64,000 nucleotides of DNA from Acidobacteriota bacterium (lineage in GTDB: Bacteria > Acidobacteriota > Terriglobia > Terriglobales > Acidobacteriaceae): contig QIAN01000369.1 in the NCBI GenBank assembly GCA_003225005.1, forward strand, positions 1 to 64,000. Direction: 5' to 3'. The notes below the pieces were generated by a model. That model worked only from the letters and a program-made list of their open reading frames with translations. It had not been told where the DNA came from and did no database searches. Both the position numbers and the translations under genes were made by a program. Below, piece after piece: positions 28,224 through 36,686 of the stretch. Numbering within the stretch: position 1 is the first letter of the stretch; each line of letters starts with the position of its first letter.

Positions 28224-29642
28224 TCACCGCATCAACACCGCCACCCAATCGCCCGCGGGAATATTCTCACGGTCTGGAGGGATGACAATATAGCAATTCG
28301 CGCTCGCCGTCGCTGCAATGTCGCCCGAACCCTGCCAGCGCACCAACTCTACCTTCGCATTCTCAAGCTCGCCTGAAAGAATTGCGGGCAGGAAGCGTTT
28401 CAATCCTGTCTTGCTGCGAATCTCGGACTTGAGCTGTGCGTGTAAAAAGCTTAGCTGGCGCGGCAACATTCCCGCGAGCGCCTCCAGCATTGGCCGCGCG
28501 AAGAGTTCGAATGTAACCATGGTTGAAACCGGGTTTCCAGGCAGCCCGAAAAAATAGGTGGGCGAGAGCGGACTCGTTTTTCGCCCCTCCGGGGCTTGCT
28601 TTTTCTGGGCCTCTGACCCACGGCGCACGCCGTGGGCCGCGTGCTTTCGCCCCTCCGCGGCGGATTGCGATTCGCTTGCCGCACTGAGATTGTCGTCTTT
28701 TGAGGCACCCCCGCGTCCGAAGACGACTGGGCGTCCGGGTTGAATCTTTGCTCCTGTAAAGAAGAACTCCGCCTTCATTTCGGCGAGCACCGGTTCGACT
28801 AAGTCGTAGCGTCCCATGGAGACACCGCCAGTCATCAGCAGCAGCTCTGAGCGCAACCCTTCTTCGATCAGCTCCCGCAGACGTTTCGGTTCATCGGGAG
28901 CGATCGGAAGAAGCACGGGCTCGCCGCCGGCTTGCTGAATCTGTACAGCCAGCGAATAGCTGTTGGAGTTTCGAATCTGCGTAGGTCCGGGCTCGGTATC
29001 AAGATCAACGATCTCGTCTCCGGTGGTCAGCACTGCGACTCGCGGGCGCACAAAGATTTTGAGCCGCGACTTGCCCACCGATGCCGCCAGTGCAATGGCC
29101 GCATCGTTCAACCGGCAGCTTGCAGTCAGCAATTGGCTGCCGGATTTAGCCTCGGCACCGCGTGCCACAATGTTTTCTCCGGGTGCGACGCTTCTACTTA
29201 TTTCGACCCGTGCGATTGCCGCGGGCTTGTCTTGACCCGAGGTGTATTCCACCATGACGATGGCATCCGCGCCCGCTGGGACTGGCGCTCCTGTCATGAT
29301 GGCGACGGCTTGCCCGCTTTTCACTGGACACGGAATTTCGCCAGGCTGGGCACCCGCTTTGATCTCAGCAACGACGTCGAGCGTGGCTGGGAGCTTTGCC
29401 AGATCTGCGGAGCGCACTGCGTATCCGTCGCGGGTGGCGCGGGGAAAAGGCGGAATGTCGCGATCCGCGGCTACGGACTCCGCAAGCACGCGCCCGGCGG
29501 CGGAGACTAGGTCTAGGGTCTCGGTATTCTGCGTGTGAGCATCCTTGAAGCATGCTGCGCGAATCTCGGCGGCGTGTTCTTCGACCACGCGGCGTGCATC
29601 TTCAAAGGACAACACGATTGACGGACTTGAAGACGCAGACAT
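28224..29642 (-). CDS. moeA: Molybdopterin molybdenumtransferase MoeA
   Basis: A 472-residue enzyme that inserts molybdenum into adenylated molybdopterin. Recognised motifs: PPFPRATRDGYAVRSADL near the N-terminus, GAQPGEIPCPVKSGQAVAIM, MTGAPVPAGADAIVMVE, and the MogA-like domain (TTGDEIVD, MTGGVSMGRYDLV, FFGLPGNPVSTM). Between QPGRPVVFGRG and YFFGLPGNP there are about 50 extra polar residues, where the family normally has only a few. Their DNA holds a palindrome flanked by 12-bp direct repeats. The start at 29642 was chosen because the upstream frame has no family resemblance. Confidence 0.93.
   Translation of the reverse strand: MSASSSPSIVLSFEDARRVVEEHAAEIRAACFKDAHTQNTETLDLVSAAGRVLAESVAADRDIPPFPRATRDGYAVRSADLAKLPATLDVVAEIKAGAQPGEIPCPVKSGQAVAIMTGAPVPAGADAIVMVEYTSGQDKPAAIARVEISRSVAPGENIVARGAEAKSGSQLLTASCRLNDAAIALAASVGKSRLKIFVRPRVAVLTTGDEIVDLDTEPGPTQIRNSNSYSLAVQIQQAGGEPVLLPIAPDEPKRLRELIEEGLRSELLLMTGGVSMGRYDLVEPVLAEMKAEFFFTGAKIQPGRPVVFGRGGASKDDNLSAASESQSAAEGRKHAAHGVRRGSEAQKKQAPEGRKTSPLSPTYFFGLPGNPVSTMVTFELFARPMLEALAGMLPRQLSFLHAQLKSEIRSKTGLKRFLPAILSGELENAKVELVRWQGSGDIAATASANCYIVIPPDRENIPAGDWVAVLMR
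28580..28657. repeat. Palindrome with flanking direct repeats inside moeA
   Basis: CCCACGGCG-CA-CGCCGTGGG (28617-28636, 9-bp arms) is flanked by two copies of TTCGCCCCTCCG at 28580-28591 and 28646-28657. The unit lies within the extra segment of moeA and keeps the frame. Confidence 0.75.
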
Positions 29643-29933
29643 GTCACGATGATAGTTGCCGAAAGAGAACTTCCGTCTGTGAATTGCAGCGGTCAATAGA
29701 TTTTGCCGGAGGCTCGATGGGAAACACTTTTTGGTGGCTCCAAGCCCACAATTGCGCTGTACCCCTTCCCCCTGGCCGTCGAAATCGACTGTATTCATGG
29801 GGGGTGAGCGCGACTTGATGTGCACGATTGCGCGCAAGATTAAGATTTAAAAGAGCTTACAAGTAAAAATCTAGCCAACAAAGGGCTTGAGGGTGGCGTC
29901 CAGCGACTGAATCCGCCGGCACCTGCGGCTTTC

Positions 29934-29953
29934 GGCACGACTGAAGTCGTGCC
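29934..29953. repeat. Intergenic perfect hairpin
   Basis: GGCACGACT-GA-AGTCGTGCC has 9-bp arms. It lies between moeA and the PilT-like gene. There is no U-tract, and it looks like a dispersed palindrome unlike the REP family above. Confidence 0.7.
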
Positions 29954-29972
29954 TTTCCCGCGAGCCACTAAA

Positions 29973-31118
29973 TCAGCGGGCGAGTTCCTGACCCATCACG
30001 TTGGGATCACTGGCGAATGAGAGTCCGGTTTCGAGATCGACTACGCCCTCGCGGACTAGGCGGGCGATCTCTCCATCGAAGTGTTGCATGCCTTCGGATG
30101 ATGCGGCCTTCATGGCGTCGAGCAGAGTTTTGTCTTCGCGTTCGCCCTTTTCGACACATTCGCGGGTGCGGGCATTGGCTTTGAGAATTTCCACCACAGG
30201 AACGCGGCCGTTGCCATCAGCCCTCGAGACCAGCCGCTGGCAGATGATGTAGCGGAACGATTTGGCGAAGCGCTCTCGCACCGCTTGCTGCTCTGCGGGC
30301 GTGAAGCAACTGACCATACGCTCGACTGTCTTGGCTGCATCCATGGTGTTCAGGCTAGAGAAAACCAGGTGTCCGGTCTCGGCAGCTTCGAGTACGATCT
30401 CCATGGTTTCGCGATCGCGCATTTCGCCCAGCATGATGACTTTCGGGGCTTGCCGCATGGCCGCGCGCAAAGCATGGGCAAAGCTTGGAGTGTCGCTGTG
30501 CAGCTCCCGCTGGTGAATGGTTGAGCACTTGTGATTGTGCAGGAACTCGATGGGGTCCTCGATGGTAATGATGTGGTAATACTTCTCCCGGTTGATGAAG
30601 TCCAGGAGCACGGCCAGGGTGGAAGATTTGCCCGAGCCGGGCGCACCAGCCACGAGCACGATACCGTCACGCAGCTTGGTCACGTCGGTGAGTTGTTCAG
30701 GTAGTCGAAGGGTGGCGAAGTCTGGAATGGCAGTCGGGATGGCGCGCAGGACCACGGCACAACTGCCACGCTGGATGAAGATGTTGGCGCGGAAACGAGC
30801 CAGGCCGGGAATAGCATAGGAAATGTCGCACGCCCCATGTTCACGCAGCGTAGTGATGGCCTGTTTGTTGTCGCCGATCAAGTCCGCGGCGATGTGGCGC
30901 GTGTCGTCAGCAGTAAATACGCTCATCCCGGGCACTTGGACTGGGATGAGCCGCCCATACACTTGCACCTGTGGCGGACGGCCGGGAGAAAAGATGAGGT
31001 CGCTGATCTTATCGGCAGCGCGCAGCATCGCCGCCAGCAGGGCCGGTGTGGCTACCTTGCCGGCTGCGGACGAGCCTTCCAGCGAAACTAGTAATGGAGC
31101 AATGCCCGGTGCTGCCAT
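29973..31118 (-). CDS. PilT/PilU-like type IV pilus retraction ATPase
   Basis: A 381-residue secretion-family ATPase. It has an N-terminal PAS-like domain (DLIFSPGRPPQVQVYGRL), Walker A VAGAPGSGKSSTLAVLLD (usual form GPTGSGKSTT), the Asp box ITIEDPIEFLH, Walker B VIMLGEMRDRETM and the His box GHLVFSSLNTMDA. PilT-type motors depolymerise pilins to power twitching. The Ala-Pro variant in Walker A and the CFTPAEQQAVRERFA region are closer to PilU or PilT paralogues. No pilin or assembly gene is adjacent. Confidence 0.85.
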   Translation of the reverse strand: MAAPGIAPLLVSLEGSSAAGKVATPALLAAMLRAADKISDLIFSPGRPPQVQVYGRLIPVQVPGMSVFTADDTRHIAADLIGDNKQAITTLREHGACDISYAIPGLARFRANIFIQRGSCAVVLRAIPTAIPDFATLRLPEQLTDVTKLRDGIVLVAGAPGSGKSSTLAVLLDFINREKYYHIITIEDPIEFLHNHKCSTIHQRELHSDTPSFAHALRAAMRQAPKVIMLGEMRDRETMEIVLEAAETGHLVFSSLNTMDAAKTVERMVSCFTPAEQQAVRERFAKSFRYIICQRLVSRADGNGRVPVVEILKANARTRECVEKGEREDKTLLDAMKAASSEGMQHFDGEIARLVREGVVDLETGLSFASDPNVMGQELAR

Positions 31119-31261
31119 TCATCCTCAACAAATGGGATTCGCTCGCGCGCCACAGAGAAAGAGGAGGCGGTTCGACCTATAAACTGTACCGCGCCGCCGG
31201 CAGGAAGCGAAGGACAGCAAGTACATAGCCCTTGGTAACGTTACGCGGCCAGAAAGCAAGT

Positions 31262-31285
31262 AAGGCGGCTGACCTCAGCCGCCTT
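31262..31285 (-). terminator. Strong hairpin after secreted TPR gene
   Basis: AAGGCGGCTGA-CC-TCAGCCGCCTT has 11 perfectly paired bases. On the minus strand it lies 70 bp after the TPR gene stop and before the PilT-like gene. The following ACTTGCTTTC is only partly U-rich, so it is a probable terminator, but a palindromic repeat is possible. Confidence 0.55.
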
Positions 31286-31356
31286 GAAGTTTCTGTCGAG
31301 CCTTGTACTTTCAGACAAGCACTCTGTTAATTGATGCAATTTCTGGGAAACACGAC

Positions 31357-32511
31357 CTATTTCTTGACCGGCTTCTTTCTCGTCCCATAGCTGGTTTCTA
31401 CGGAAGCTCCGATGCTGGCCAGCATGCCCTTGGCCCCGTCGGCGTAGGTGCCTGTGGGCTGCAGTTCCAGATATTTCTGAAACGCTTCTGCCGTGCCAGG
31501 AGGAGCGATTACCTTGTTGTCCTTGTCCATGGTTTCCTTGGCGATCAGGTTTACGCCCTTCCAATAGTAGGCGTCCGCGCGGTTGGGATCAGCCGCAATC
31601 ACTTTGTTGAAGGCCGCGATTGCGTCGTCGGCTTTACCAGAGTTGGTAAGCACGGCGCCTTCATTGAAGTAGTACTGTGCCGCAGCGCTAGGATCGGTCT
31701 GGGCTGCCTGCTCATAGGTTTTAATGGCGTCGTCGGTCTTGCCGGCCTTGGCATAGGCCTCTGCCAGGTTGTTGTAATAGGCCGCAAGTTTTTTCGCCGC
31801 GTCGGGATCCTTGTCATTGGTAACGGCTTGCTTCAACTGCACGGCCTTCTGATAAGCGGCAACGGAAGCGTCCAGCCGCTTCTGCTTTTCCGCCAGATCG
31901 GTTTGCTTGTTGGCCGACAAACGGTAGGCATCTCCCAACTTGAACCAGATCAGGTCCCGGCTGGGATCCGTCTGGTTGGCCTCGTTCAAGGCGTTGATGG
32001 CAGTGTCATAATCTCCGCCCTGCAGCGCGGTAGTGGCAGCTGACAGTTTTTCGTTCAGAGCTTTGACCGTGTTGCCTTCTTTTTCTTGTTTGGCCTTCGC
32101 CTCTTGCATCTGCTTGATCTGTTCGGGAGTGAGACCCTGGCCCTGGGCTGTCTTCTCCTGCTCCTTCTTCAAATCGAAATCCAGTGTGTTCTCATCCAAC
32201 TGGACCTGAAATCCGTTGACGTGGAAGAGTTCTTTGTTAGCTTTGGCATCTTCGGCGGTCTTGTACAGCGTGACGAGGTACTTGCCAGGTGCAACTCCCA
32301 GAGAGAAATACTCCCCCTTCTTGTTGGTCTTGAGAGAATATTTCTGCCCGTTGTCCTGGTTGGCGAAGAGCACGACTCCGTCGACGATGGGATTGCCTTG
32401 GACATCCTTGGCGACACCTTTGACCGTTCCTGAGGCTTGCCCGAACAGCGAAGTGGCGCACAGTCCCAGGATTAAGACAACAAAAACCAACATTGCGAAA
32501 TGTTTTCTCAT
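31357..32511 (-). CDS. Secreted TPR protein with carboxypeptidase-regulatory-like domain
   Basis: About 384 residues. A signal peptide (MRKHFAMLVFVVLILGLCATSLFG, residues 1-24) is followed by a beta-sandwich carboxypeptidase-regulatory-like domain (GTVKGVAKDVQGNPIVDG) at about 27-115. A Gln/Lys-rich coiled segment follows, then TPR repeats at about 155-350 (GDYDTAINALNEANQ, YYNNLAEAYAKAGKTDDAI, YYFNEGAVLTNSGKADDAI). It should act in the periplasm as a scaffold. GGGAGG lies upstream of the ATG at 32511. Many Acidobacteria have similar proteins, but the partner is unknown. Confidence 0.85.
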   Translation of the reverse strand: MRKHFAMLVFVVLILGLCATSLFGQASGTVKGVAKDVQGNPIVDGVVLFANQDNGQKYSLKTNKKGEYFSLGVAPGKYLVTLYKTAEDAKANKELFHVNGFQVQLDENTLDFDLKKEQEKTAQGQGLTPEQIKQMQEAKAKQEKEGNTVKALNEKLSAATTALQGGDYDTAINALNEANQTDPSRDLIWFKLGDAYRLSANKQTDLAEKQKRLDASVAAYQKAVQLKQAVTNDKDPDAAKKLAAYYNNLAEAYAKAGKTDDAIKTYEQAAQTDPSAAAQYYFNEGAVLTNSGKADDAIAAFNKVIAADPNRADAYYWKGVNLIAKETMDKDNKVIAPPGTAEAFQKYLELQPTGTYADGAKGMLASIGASVETSYGTRKKPVKK

Positions 32512-32622
32512 CGTGGCCTCCCGGCCTGAGTTCAATGGTTGAATTTTGATTGTTGATTGTTGATTGGATAACCGACTTCAAGCGCATTCGCTTGTTTTGC
32601 TTCGGCAGTCAGCATTCAGAAA

Positions 32623-33318
32623 TCAACATTCAACAATTTGTCTTTCTGCATACGGAATCGGATCTTTCGTGCCAGCGGCCCGGAACGCCCGCAACCGCAG
32701 TACGCAACTATCGCAGACACCACAAGCCTGATCCTGGCCGCCATAACAGGACCAAGTTAAATCGAAGGGTGCGCCCAGTTCAAGGCCAAGCCGTACAATC
32801 TCCGCCTTGCGCATGGCGATGAGCGGCGTGACAATTTCAATTCGGCCTTCCCTGGTTCCTGCTCTCACCACCCGGTTGAACGCTTCATAATACGCTGGCC
32901 GGCAATCCGGATACCCGGAACTGTCCTGTTCCACGGCGCCAATGTACACCTTCCCCCCGCCCAGCACCTCGGCCCAACTGACCGCCACTGCCAGAAAGTG
33001 CGCATTGCGAAAAGGGACATAGGTCACCGGGATATCCTGCCCGATGGCGTGCCACTCGGGCACGGCAATATTGCTGTCCGTGAGAGCCGAGCCGCCAATG
33101 GCCCGCAACGCTTCATTTCGGACAATCAGCCTGTCGTGAATGCCCAGCCGTTCGCAAATCGCCAGGAAAGACTTCCGCTCGCGTGCTTCCGTACGTTGCC
33201 CATAACTGATGTGGACGGCGGCGGCGTCTCCGTCTCGCGCTGCCAGCGCGGCGCACACGCAGGAGTCCATGCCGCCACTGAGCAGCACCACCACTCTCGG
33301 TTTGCCTTCGCTCGTCAA
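32623..33318 (-). CDS. queC: 7-cyano-7-deazaguanine synthase QueC
   Basis: A 231-residue PP-loop ATPase that turns 7-carboxy-7-deazaguanine into preQ0 for queuosine. It has the ATP loop VVLLSGGMDSCVCAALA at the N-terminus, the sequence VPFRNAHFLAVAVSWAE, and the zinc-binding cysteines in CYGGQDQACGVCDSC. The TTG at 33318 is proposed as the start because GAGGAAA lies 6 nt upstream and the resulting length fits the family. The frame is open for another 141 codons upstream, but that part reads as a broken lipase. It is last in queD-queE-queC. Confidence 0.9.
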   Translation of the reverse strand: MTSEGKPRVVVLLSGGMDSCVCAALAARDGDAAAVHISYGQRTEARERKSFLAICERLGIHDRLIVRNEALRAIGGSALTDSNIAVPEWHAIGQDIPVTYVPFRNAHFLAVAVSWAEVLGGGKVYIGAVEQDSSGYPDCRPAYYEAFNRVVRAGTREGRIEIVTPLIAMRKAEIVRLGLELGAPFDLTWSCYGGQDQACGVCDSCVLRLRAFRAAGTKDPIPYAERQIVEC

Positions 33319-33332
33319 GTCAGATTTCCTCG

Positions 33333-33741
33333 TCACGCTGCAAGCTGTTCTCTTGGCGTGGCCCGTGCTAGGGAGTGGCCGATGTCGCGGGCCCAGACAT
33401 AGTTGCCCGGGAGCGTGATCAGCGAGCGGACGCTCGATATATTCCTTTTCCGCCTCGGTCCGGTGTTTGTCGATGTCCGTCTGCGGTGGGTTAAATTTCA
33501 CCTGGCGGGCAAGATTCATGTAGTAGGGCTCTCCCAGGTGTTCGCAGCCAAAGTTCTTCGGTGGAACGTAGGTGATGATGTCGCAACAGTCCGCGTACCT
33601 GGGTTCGAGACGGCAACAGGCTTGCCGCGATAGCTCCGCGCATAGCGCTGCATCCGACTTCGGGCGGCCTGCGGGAAACAAGACGGCGTGCTTCGCGGAA
33701 TAGTACAGGTCGTCCTTTTCTGCGCTGTAGGGGATACTCAT
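33333..33741 (-). pseudogene. Class 3 lipase-like gene, internally deleted and frameshifted
   Basis: The frame starting at 33741 encodes a lipase-like N-terminus (KDDLYYSAKHAVLFPAG ... DAALCAELSRQACCRLEP). It then jumps directly to a lipase-like C-terminus (CDIITYVPPKNFGCEHLGEP ... RPLADHAP). The roughly 200 residues that would hold the GxSxG nucleophile are missing. One extra base in CCCGGG near 33390 then shifts the frame; correcting it gives NYVWARDIGHSLARATPREQ and a TGA at 33333. That stop is just before the queC ribosome site. The shift makes this stretch look fused to queC. Confidence 0.62.
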
Positions 33742-33767
33742 AACAAACTCGCTCGGCGGCACGGTGG

Positions 33768-34451
33768 CTAGACTCCTTTTAGCGCCGGGTCCCAAATGAA
33801 CTTGTGCAACTGCAGCCCTAGACGAGCCGGAATACTGTCCGCCACCATCCAGTCCGCCAGTTCCTGCGGATCGAGCAGGCAATGCGAGCTGTCACGGGCG
33901 CCACTAGCTTCCTTGCGGAATGCTGGAGAAAACAACACCGCATTCACCCGCTTCGCGAGGTTGTGCCGCTGGGTAAAATCGCGGGCGAATTCGTAGTCAG
34001 CGCGGTCGCTCAGTACAAACTTGATCTCATCACGATCGCTGAGCGTTTCGAGGTTCTCCATTCGGAAAGTATCGGGCTCACCCGAGTTGGGACATTTCAC
34101 GTCGACAATCTTGATTACTCCTGCTGGCACTCTGTCGAGCGGGCGCTCGCCGCTGGTTTCAAGCAGGACTTGGTAGCCGCCCTCCACGAGCTGCCTCATC
34201 AGGGGCACGACCTCGCGCTCTTGCAGCATAGGCTCTCCGCCCGTGATCTCGACCAGGCCTCCATTTGGGCTTAGTTGCTCGACTGCGGCGAACACTTCCT
34301 CCGGCGTCATCTTTCGCCCGCCATAGAATGCGTATTCGCTGTCGCACCAGGAACAGCGCAGGTTGCAACCCGTAAGCCGGACGAACAGGCATGGCAGGCC
34401 CGCGTGCGTGGACTCCCCTTGCAGCGATTTGTAGATCTCCGTGATCTGCAT
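33768..34451 (-). CDS. queE: 7-carboxy-7-deazaguanine synthase QueE
   Basis: A 227-residue radical SAM enzyme that converts 6-carboxytetrahydropterin to 7-carboxy-7-deazaguanine. The cluster motif is GCNLRCSWCDSEYAF (CxxxCxxC) near residue 29, and SAM contacts are in EITGGEPMLQ. It starts MQITEIYKSLQGESTHAGLP, the classical QueE opening. It lies 52 bp after queD. Confidence 0.94.
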   Translation of the reverse strand: MQITEIYKSLQGESTHAGLPCLFVRLTGCNLRCSWCDSEYAFYGGRKMTPEEVFAAVEQLSPNGGLVEITGGEPMLQEREVVPLMRQLVEGGYQVLLETSGERPLDRVPAGVIKIVDVKCPNSGEPDTFRMENLETLSDRDEIKFVLSDRADYEFARDFTQRHNLAKRVNAVLFSPAFRKEASGARDSSHCLLDPQELADWMVADSIPARLGLQLHKFIWDPALKGV

Positions 34452-34503
34452 TACAGATTGCCGGGTGTTGGCCTCGCGGAACAGCAGTTTCCCTGCGGAG
34501 ACG

Positions 34504-34884
34504 CTATGATTCCGAATAGGTGGCGGTCGTTGTATCGGTCTCGTACACTGTTACATTCTTCACGCGCACCCGGCCGCCGGTGACGCGCTGCAGCCGCGAG
34601 TTGGACTCATCATAAAAATACTTGGCGAGATTCTCAGCCGAAGGGTTCAACGTTGTGAAAGGTTCAATATCGTTCATCATTTGATGGTCGAGCCGGTCAA
34701 TGACGTTCCGCATCACCTCGCGGAGGTCCTTGAAGTCAAGCAGCAGACCGGCTTTGTCGAGCTCGGCTCCGGCCAGCGTCACCCTCACCTTGTAGTTGTG
34801 CCCATGCGGATTCTCGCACTTTCCCTTGTAATTCCGCAGGTAATGGCCCGCGGCAAACGTATCGTCAACCGTGACTTCGAACAT
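34504..34884 (-). CDS. queD: 6-carboxy-5,6,7,8-tetrahydropterin synthase QueD
   Basis: About 126 residues of the PTPS fold. Zinc histidines are in FAAGHYLRNY and PHGHNYKV, the catalytic Cys in KCENPHGH, and the second acid/His pair in LDHQMMND. It converts dihydroneopterin triphosphate to 6-carboxytetrahydropterin. The ATG at 34884 follows GAGGG; the longer frame upstream adds 27 unlike residues. It is the first gene of the queuosine precursor operon. A GTP cyclohydrolase is not in the window. Confidence 0.92.
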   Translation of the reverse strand: MFEVTVDDTFAAGHYLRNYKGKCENPHGHNYKVRVTLAGAELDKAGLLLDFKDLREVMRNVIDRLDHQMMNDIEPFTTLNPSAENLAKYFYDESNSRLQRVTGGRVRVKNVTVYETDTTTATYSES

Positions 34885-35090
34885 GCAGCCCTCGCCAGGC
34901 TCCTTCCCCCACAGGCAGGTCAAGTTCCTTGGCCTAACCCGATATTCTACAGCCAGACGAGGCACAAAATCCGAACAAGCTCCTCATGCTTTCGCATGCA
35001 GGACTGCGCTACAATCCCTTCATCCGCGGGGCCGAAGCTGGTCGTTTCCGCTCCCGCGGACCAGAGACCGCGACGCAGAGGACTGCCCTC

Positions 35091-36578
35091 ATGAACGTCC
35101 TATTGCTTTCGATGCCGGATTCTTTCGAGCACATGCCTCCTGTAGCCATCCGTATGCCCAACGGCGCCCTTACCTCGCTGGCGGGGAATATCGACCCGCA
35201 TCATCGCGTGGCCGTCGCCGATCTGATTCTGGTACAACGGCGAGTTCGTGAAACCGTCACCCGGCTTGTGCGCAAACTTGATCCGGAAATTGTTGGCCTC
35301 TCGGTAATGACGTTCCAGCGGCGCACTGCGGGGCGCATTGTCGAACTGGTGCGCGCCCTGAAACCGGGAGTGAAGATCGCAGTTGGCGGCTACGATCCCA
35401 GCTTGGCCTCGGAAGCCTACGAGGAATTGAACGTCGATTACGTTGTGCGCGGCGAGGGGGAAGTTACTTTTCGGGAGCTGTTGCGTGCCCTCGAGCGGGG
35501 AGATGGCTTGGATCGGATTTGCGGCCTCTCCTACCGCGGCGAAAACGGCTGGGCACACAATTCTGTCCGGCCCGTTCACCAGCTCGATGGCGAGGAAATC
35601 CGGCTGCCCAATCGTGATGCGCGCGTGCTTAAAGGCTATACACTGCTTGGACGTCAGGTGGATGTCATCGAGACTTCGCGCGGATGTACCTATGACTGCA
35701 GTTTCTGCTCGATCATCGAAATGCGCGGCCGCAACTTCCACACCTATTCGTTCGAGCACGTAATTGCCGACATTTGCGACGCGCGCGACCACGGCGCCCG
35801 CACCATCTTCCTGGTTGACGACAATATCATGCTCAACGTGCATCGTTTCGAGGCGCTGTGCGAAGCCATCATTGCGGCTGGTCTCAACAAGCTCGACTAT
35901 TTCGTACAAGCAATGACCTCTAGTATCGCGAACCACGGAAAAACGCTGGCTCCGCTCATGCGTCGGGCCGGGTTCCGCTATGTTTTTCTCGGGATCGAAA
36001 ACATTCTGCAGGGAGACCTGGAGTTCTTGCGAGCCTCTGCTAAAAATACCGCTCGCGAGGATGGCCACAATGCGGGCAACGCCACATTAAAAGCCATCGA
36101 TTATCTTCACCGCAACCAGATGTATGTGGTAGGAGGATTAATTGTCGGCAATCCCACGGATACACGCGAATCCGTCGAAGCCAACCTCGAATTTGCCCGC
36201 CGCTACGTTGACTGGCCCTACATCCAGCACCCAACACCTTATCCGCGAACGCCCATGACCAAAGACTTCCGCGATCAAGGACTGATCGAGAATGAGCGGC
36301 TCGAGGAATACGACGGCACTACTGCCGTGATCCGCACCGAGCACCTTCCCGCAGAAGAAATTGAATTCATGCGCTGGAAGGCCGAGCGCTGGATGAAGAC
36401 CCACCACATTCCCGCAGTCTTTCGCCATGACCCCTGGTTTGTCTTGACTCACTCACCCAAGATGCTGGCCCACACGTTTAGAGGAAGCTCGGTCCGTTCT
36501 GCATTGGGATTGGAGGACGAGAGGAAGGCTTTCCAGCGCTACCGGGCAATTCGGCGGGCGGAGCGGGAATATGTATGA
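35091..36578 (+). CDS. Cobalamin-binding-type radical SAM protein
   Basis: A 495-residue protein. Residues 1-145 form a Rossmann-like B12-binding domain (IVGLSVMTFQRRTAGRIVEL, KIAVGGYDPSL, VDYVVRGEGEVTF), but no DxHxxG cobalamin ligand motif is seen. The radical SAM core starts at ETSRGCTYDCSFCSI (CxxxCxxC) near residue 200. A C-terminal domain of about 130 residues follows. Relatives methylate or rearrange unactivated carbons in lipids, bacteriochlorophylls or antibiotics. The substrate is unknown. It is divergent from queD with about 200 bp between. The ATG at 35091 was chosen because homologous sequence begins MNVLLLSMP. Confidence 0.85.
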   Translation: MNVLLLSMPDSFEHMPPVAIRMPNGALTSLAGNIDPHHRVAVADLILVQRRVRETVTRLVRKLDPEIVGLSVMTFQRRTAGRIVELVRALKPGVKIAVGGYDPSLASEAYEELNVDYVVRGEGEVTFRELLRALERGDGLDRICGLSYRGENGWAHNSVRPVHQLDGEEIRLPNRDARVLKGYTLLGRQVDVIETSRGCTYDCSFCSIIEMRGRNFHTYSFEHVIADICDARDHGARTIFLVDDNIMLNVHRFEALCEAIIAAGLNKLDYFVQAMTSSIANHGKTLAPLMRRAGFRYVFLGIENILQGDLEFLRASAKNTAREDGHNAGNATLKAIDYLHRNQMYVVGGLIVGNPTDTRESVEANLEFARRYVDWPYIQHPTPYPRTPMTKDFRDQGLIENERLEEYDGTTAVIRTEHLPAEEIEFMRWKAERWMKTHHIPAVFRHDPWFVLTHSPKMLAHTFRGSSVRSALGLEDERKAFQRYRAIRRAEREYV

Positions 36579-36631
36579 GCACGGGATGGGGTCCAGCCGG
36601 AACTTGCCCTTCGGGGGCTTGATTTACGATT

Positions 36632-36657
36632 TATTCCTTACCGCAATGTAAGGAATA
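36632..36657. promoter_or_regulatory. Inverted repeat upstream of toxin-antitoxin genes
   Basis: TATTCCTTAC and GTAAGGAATA are perfect 10-bp arms around CGCAAT, about 30 nt before the antitoxin start. AbrB-type antitoxins bind such sites and repress their own operon. The arm contains -10-like TATTCC/GGAATA sequence. Confidence 0.65.
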
Positions 36658-36686
36658 TTGAGAGCAGAAAGGACTGGATCTTGGCG

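Noticed and set aside
33319-33882. Upstream extension of queC to a 419-residue protein
   Set aside because: It overlaps queE and reads as lipase fragments. A normal QueC start with a ribosome site exists at 33318.
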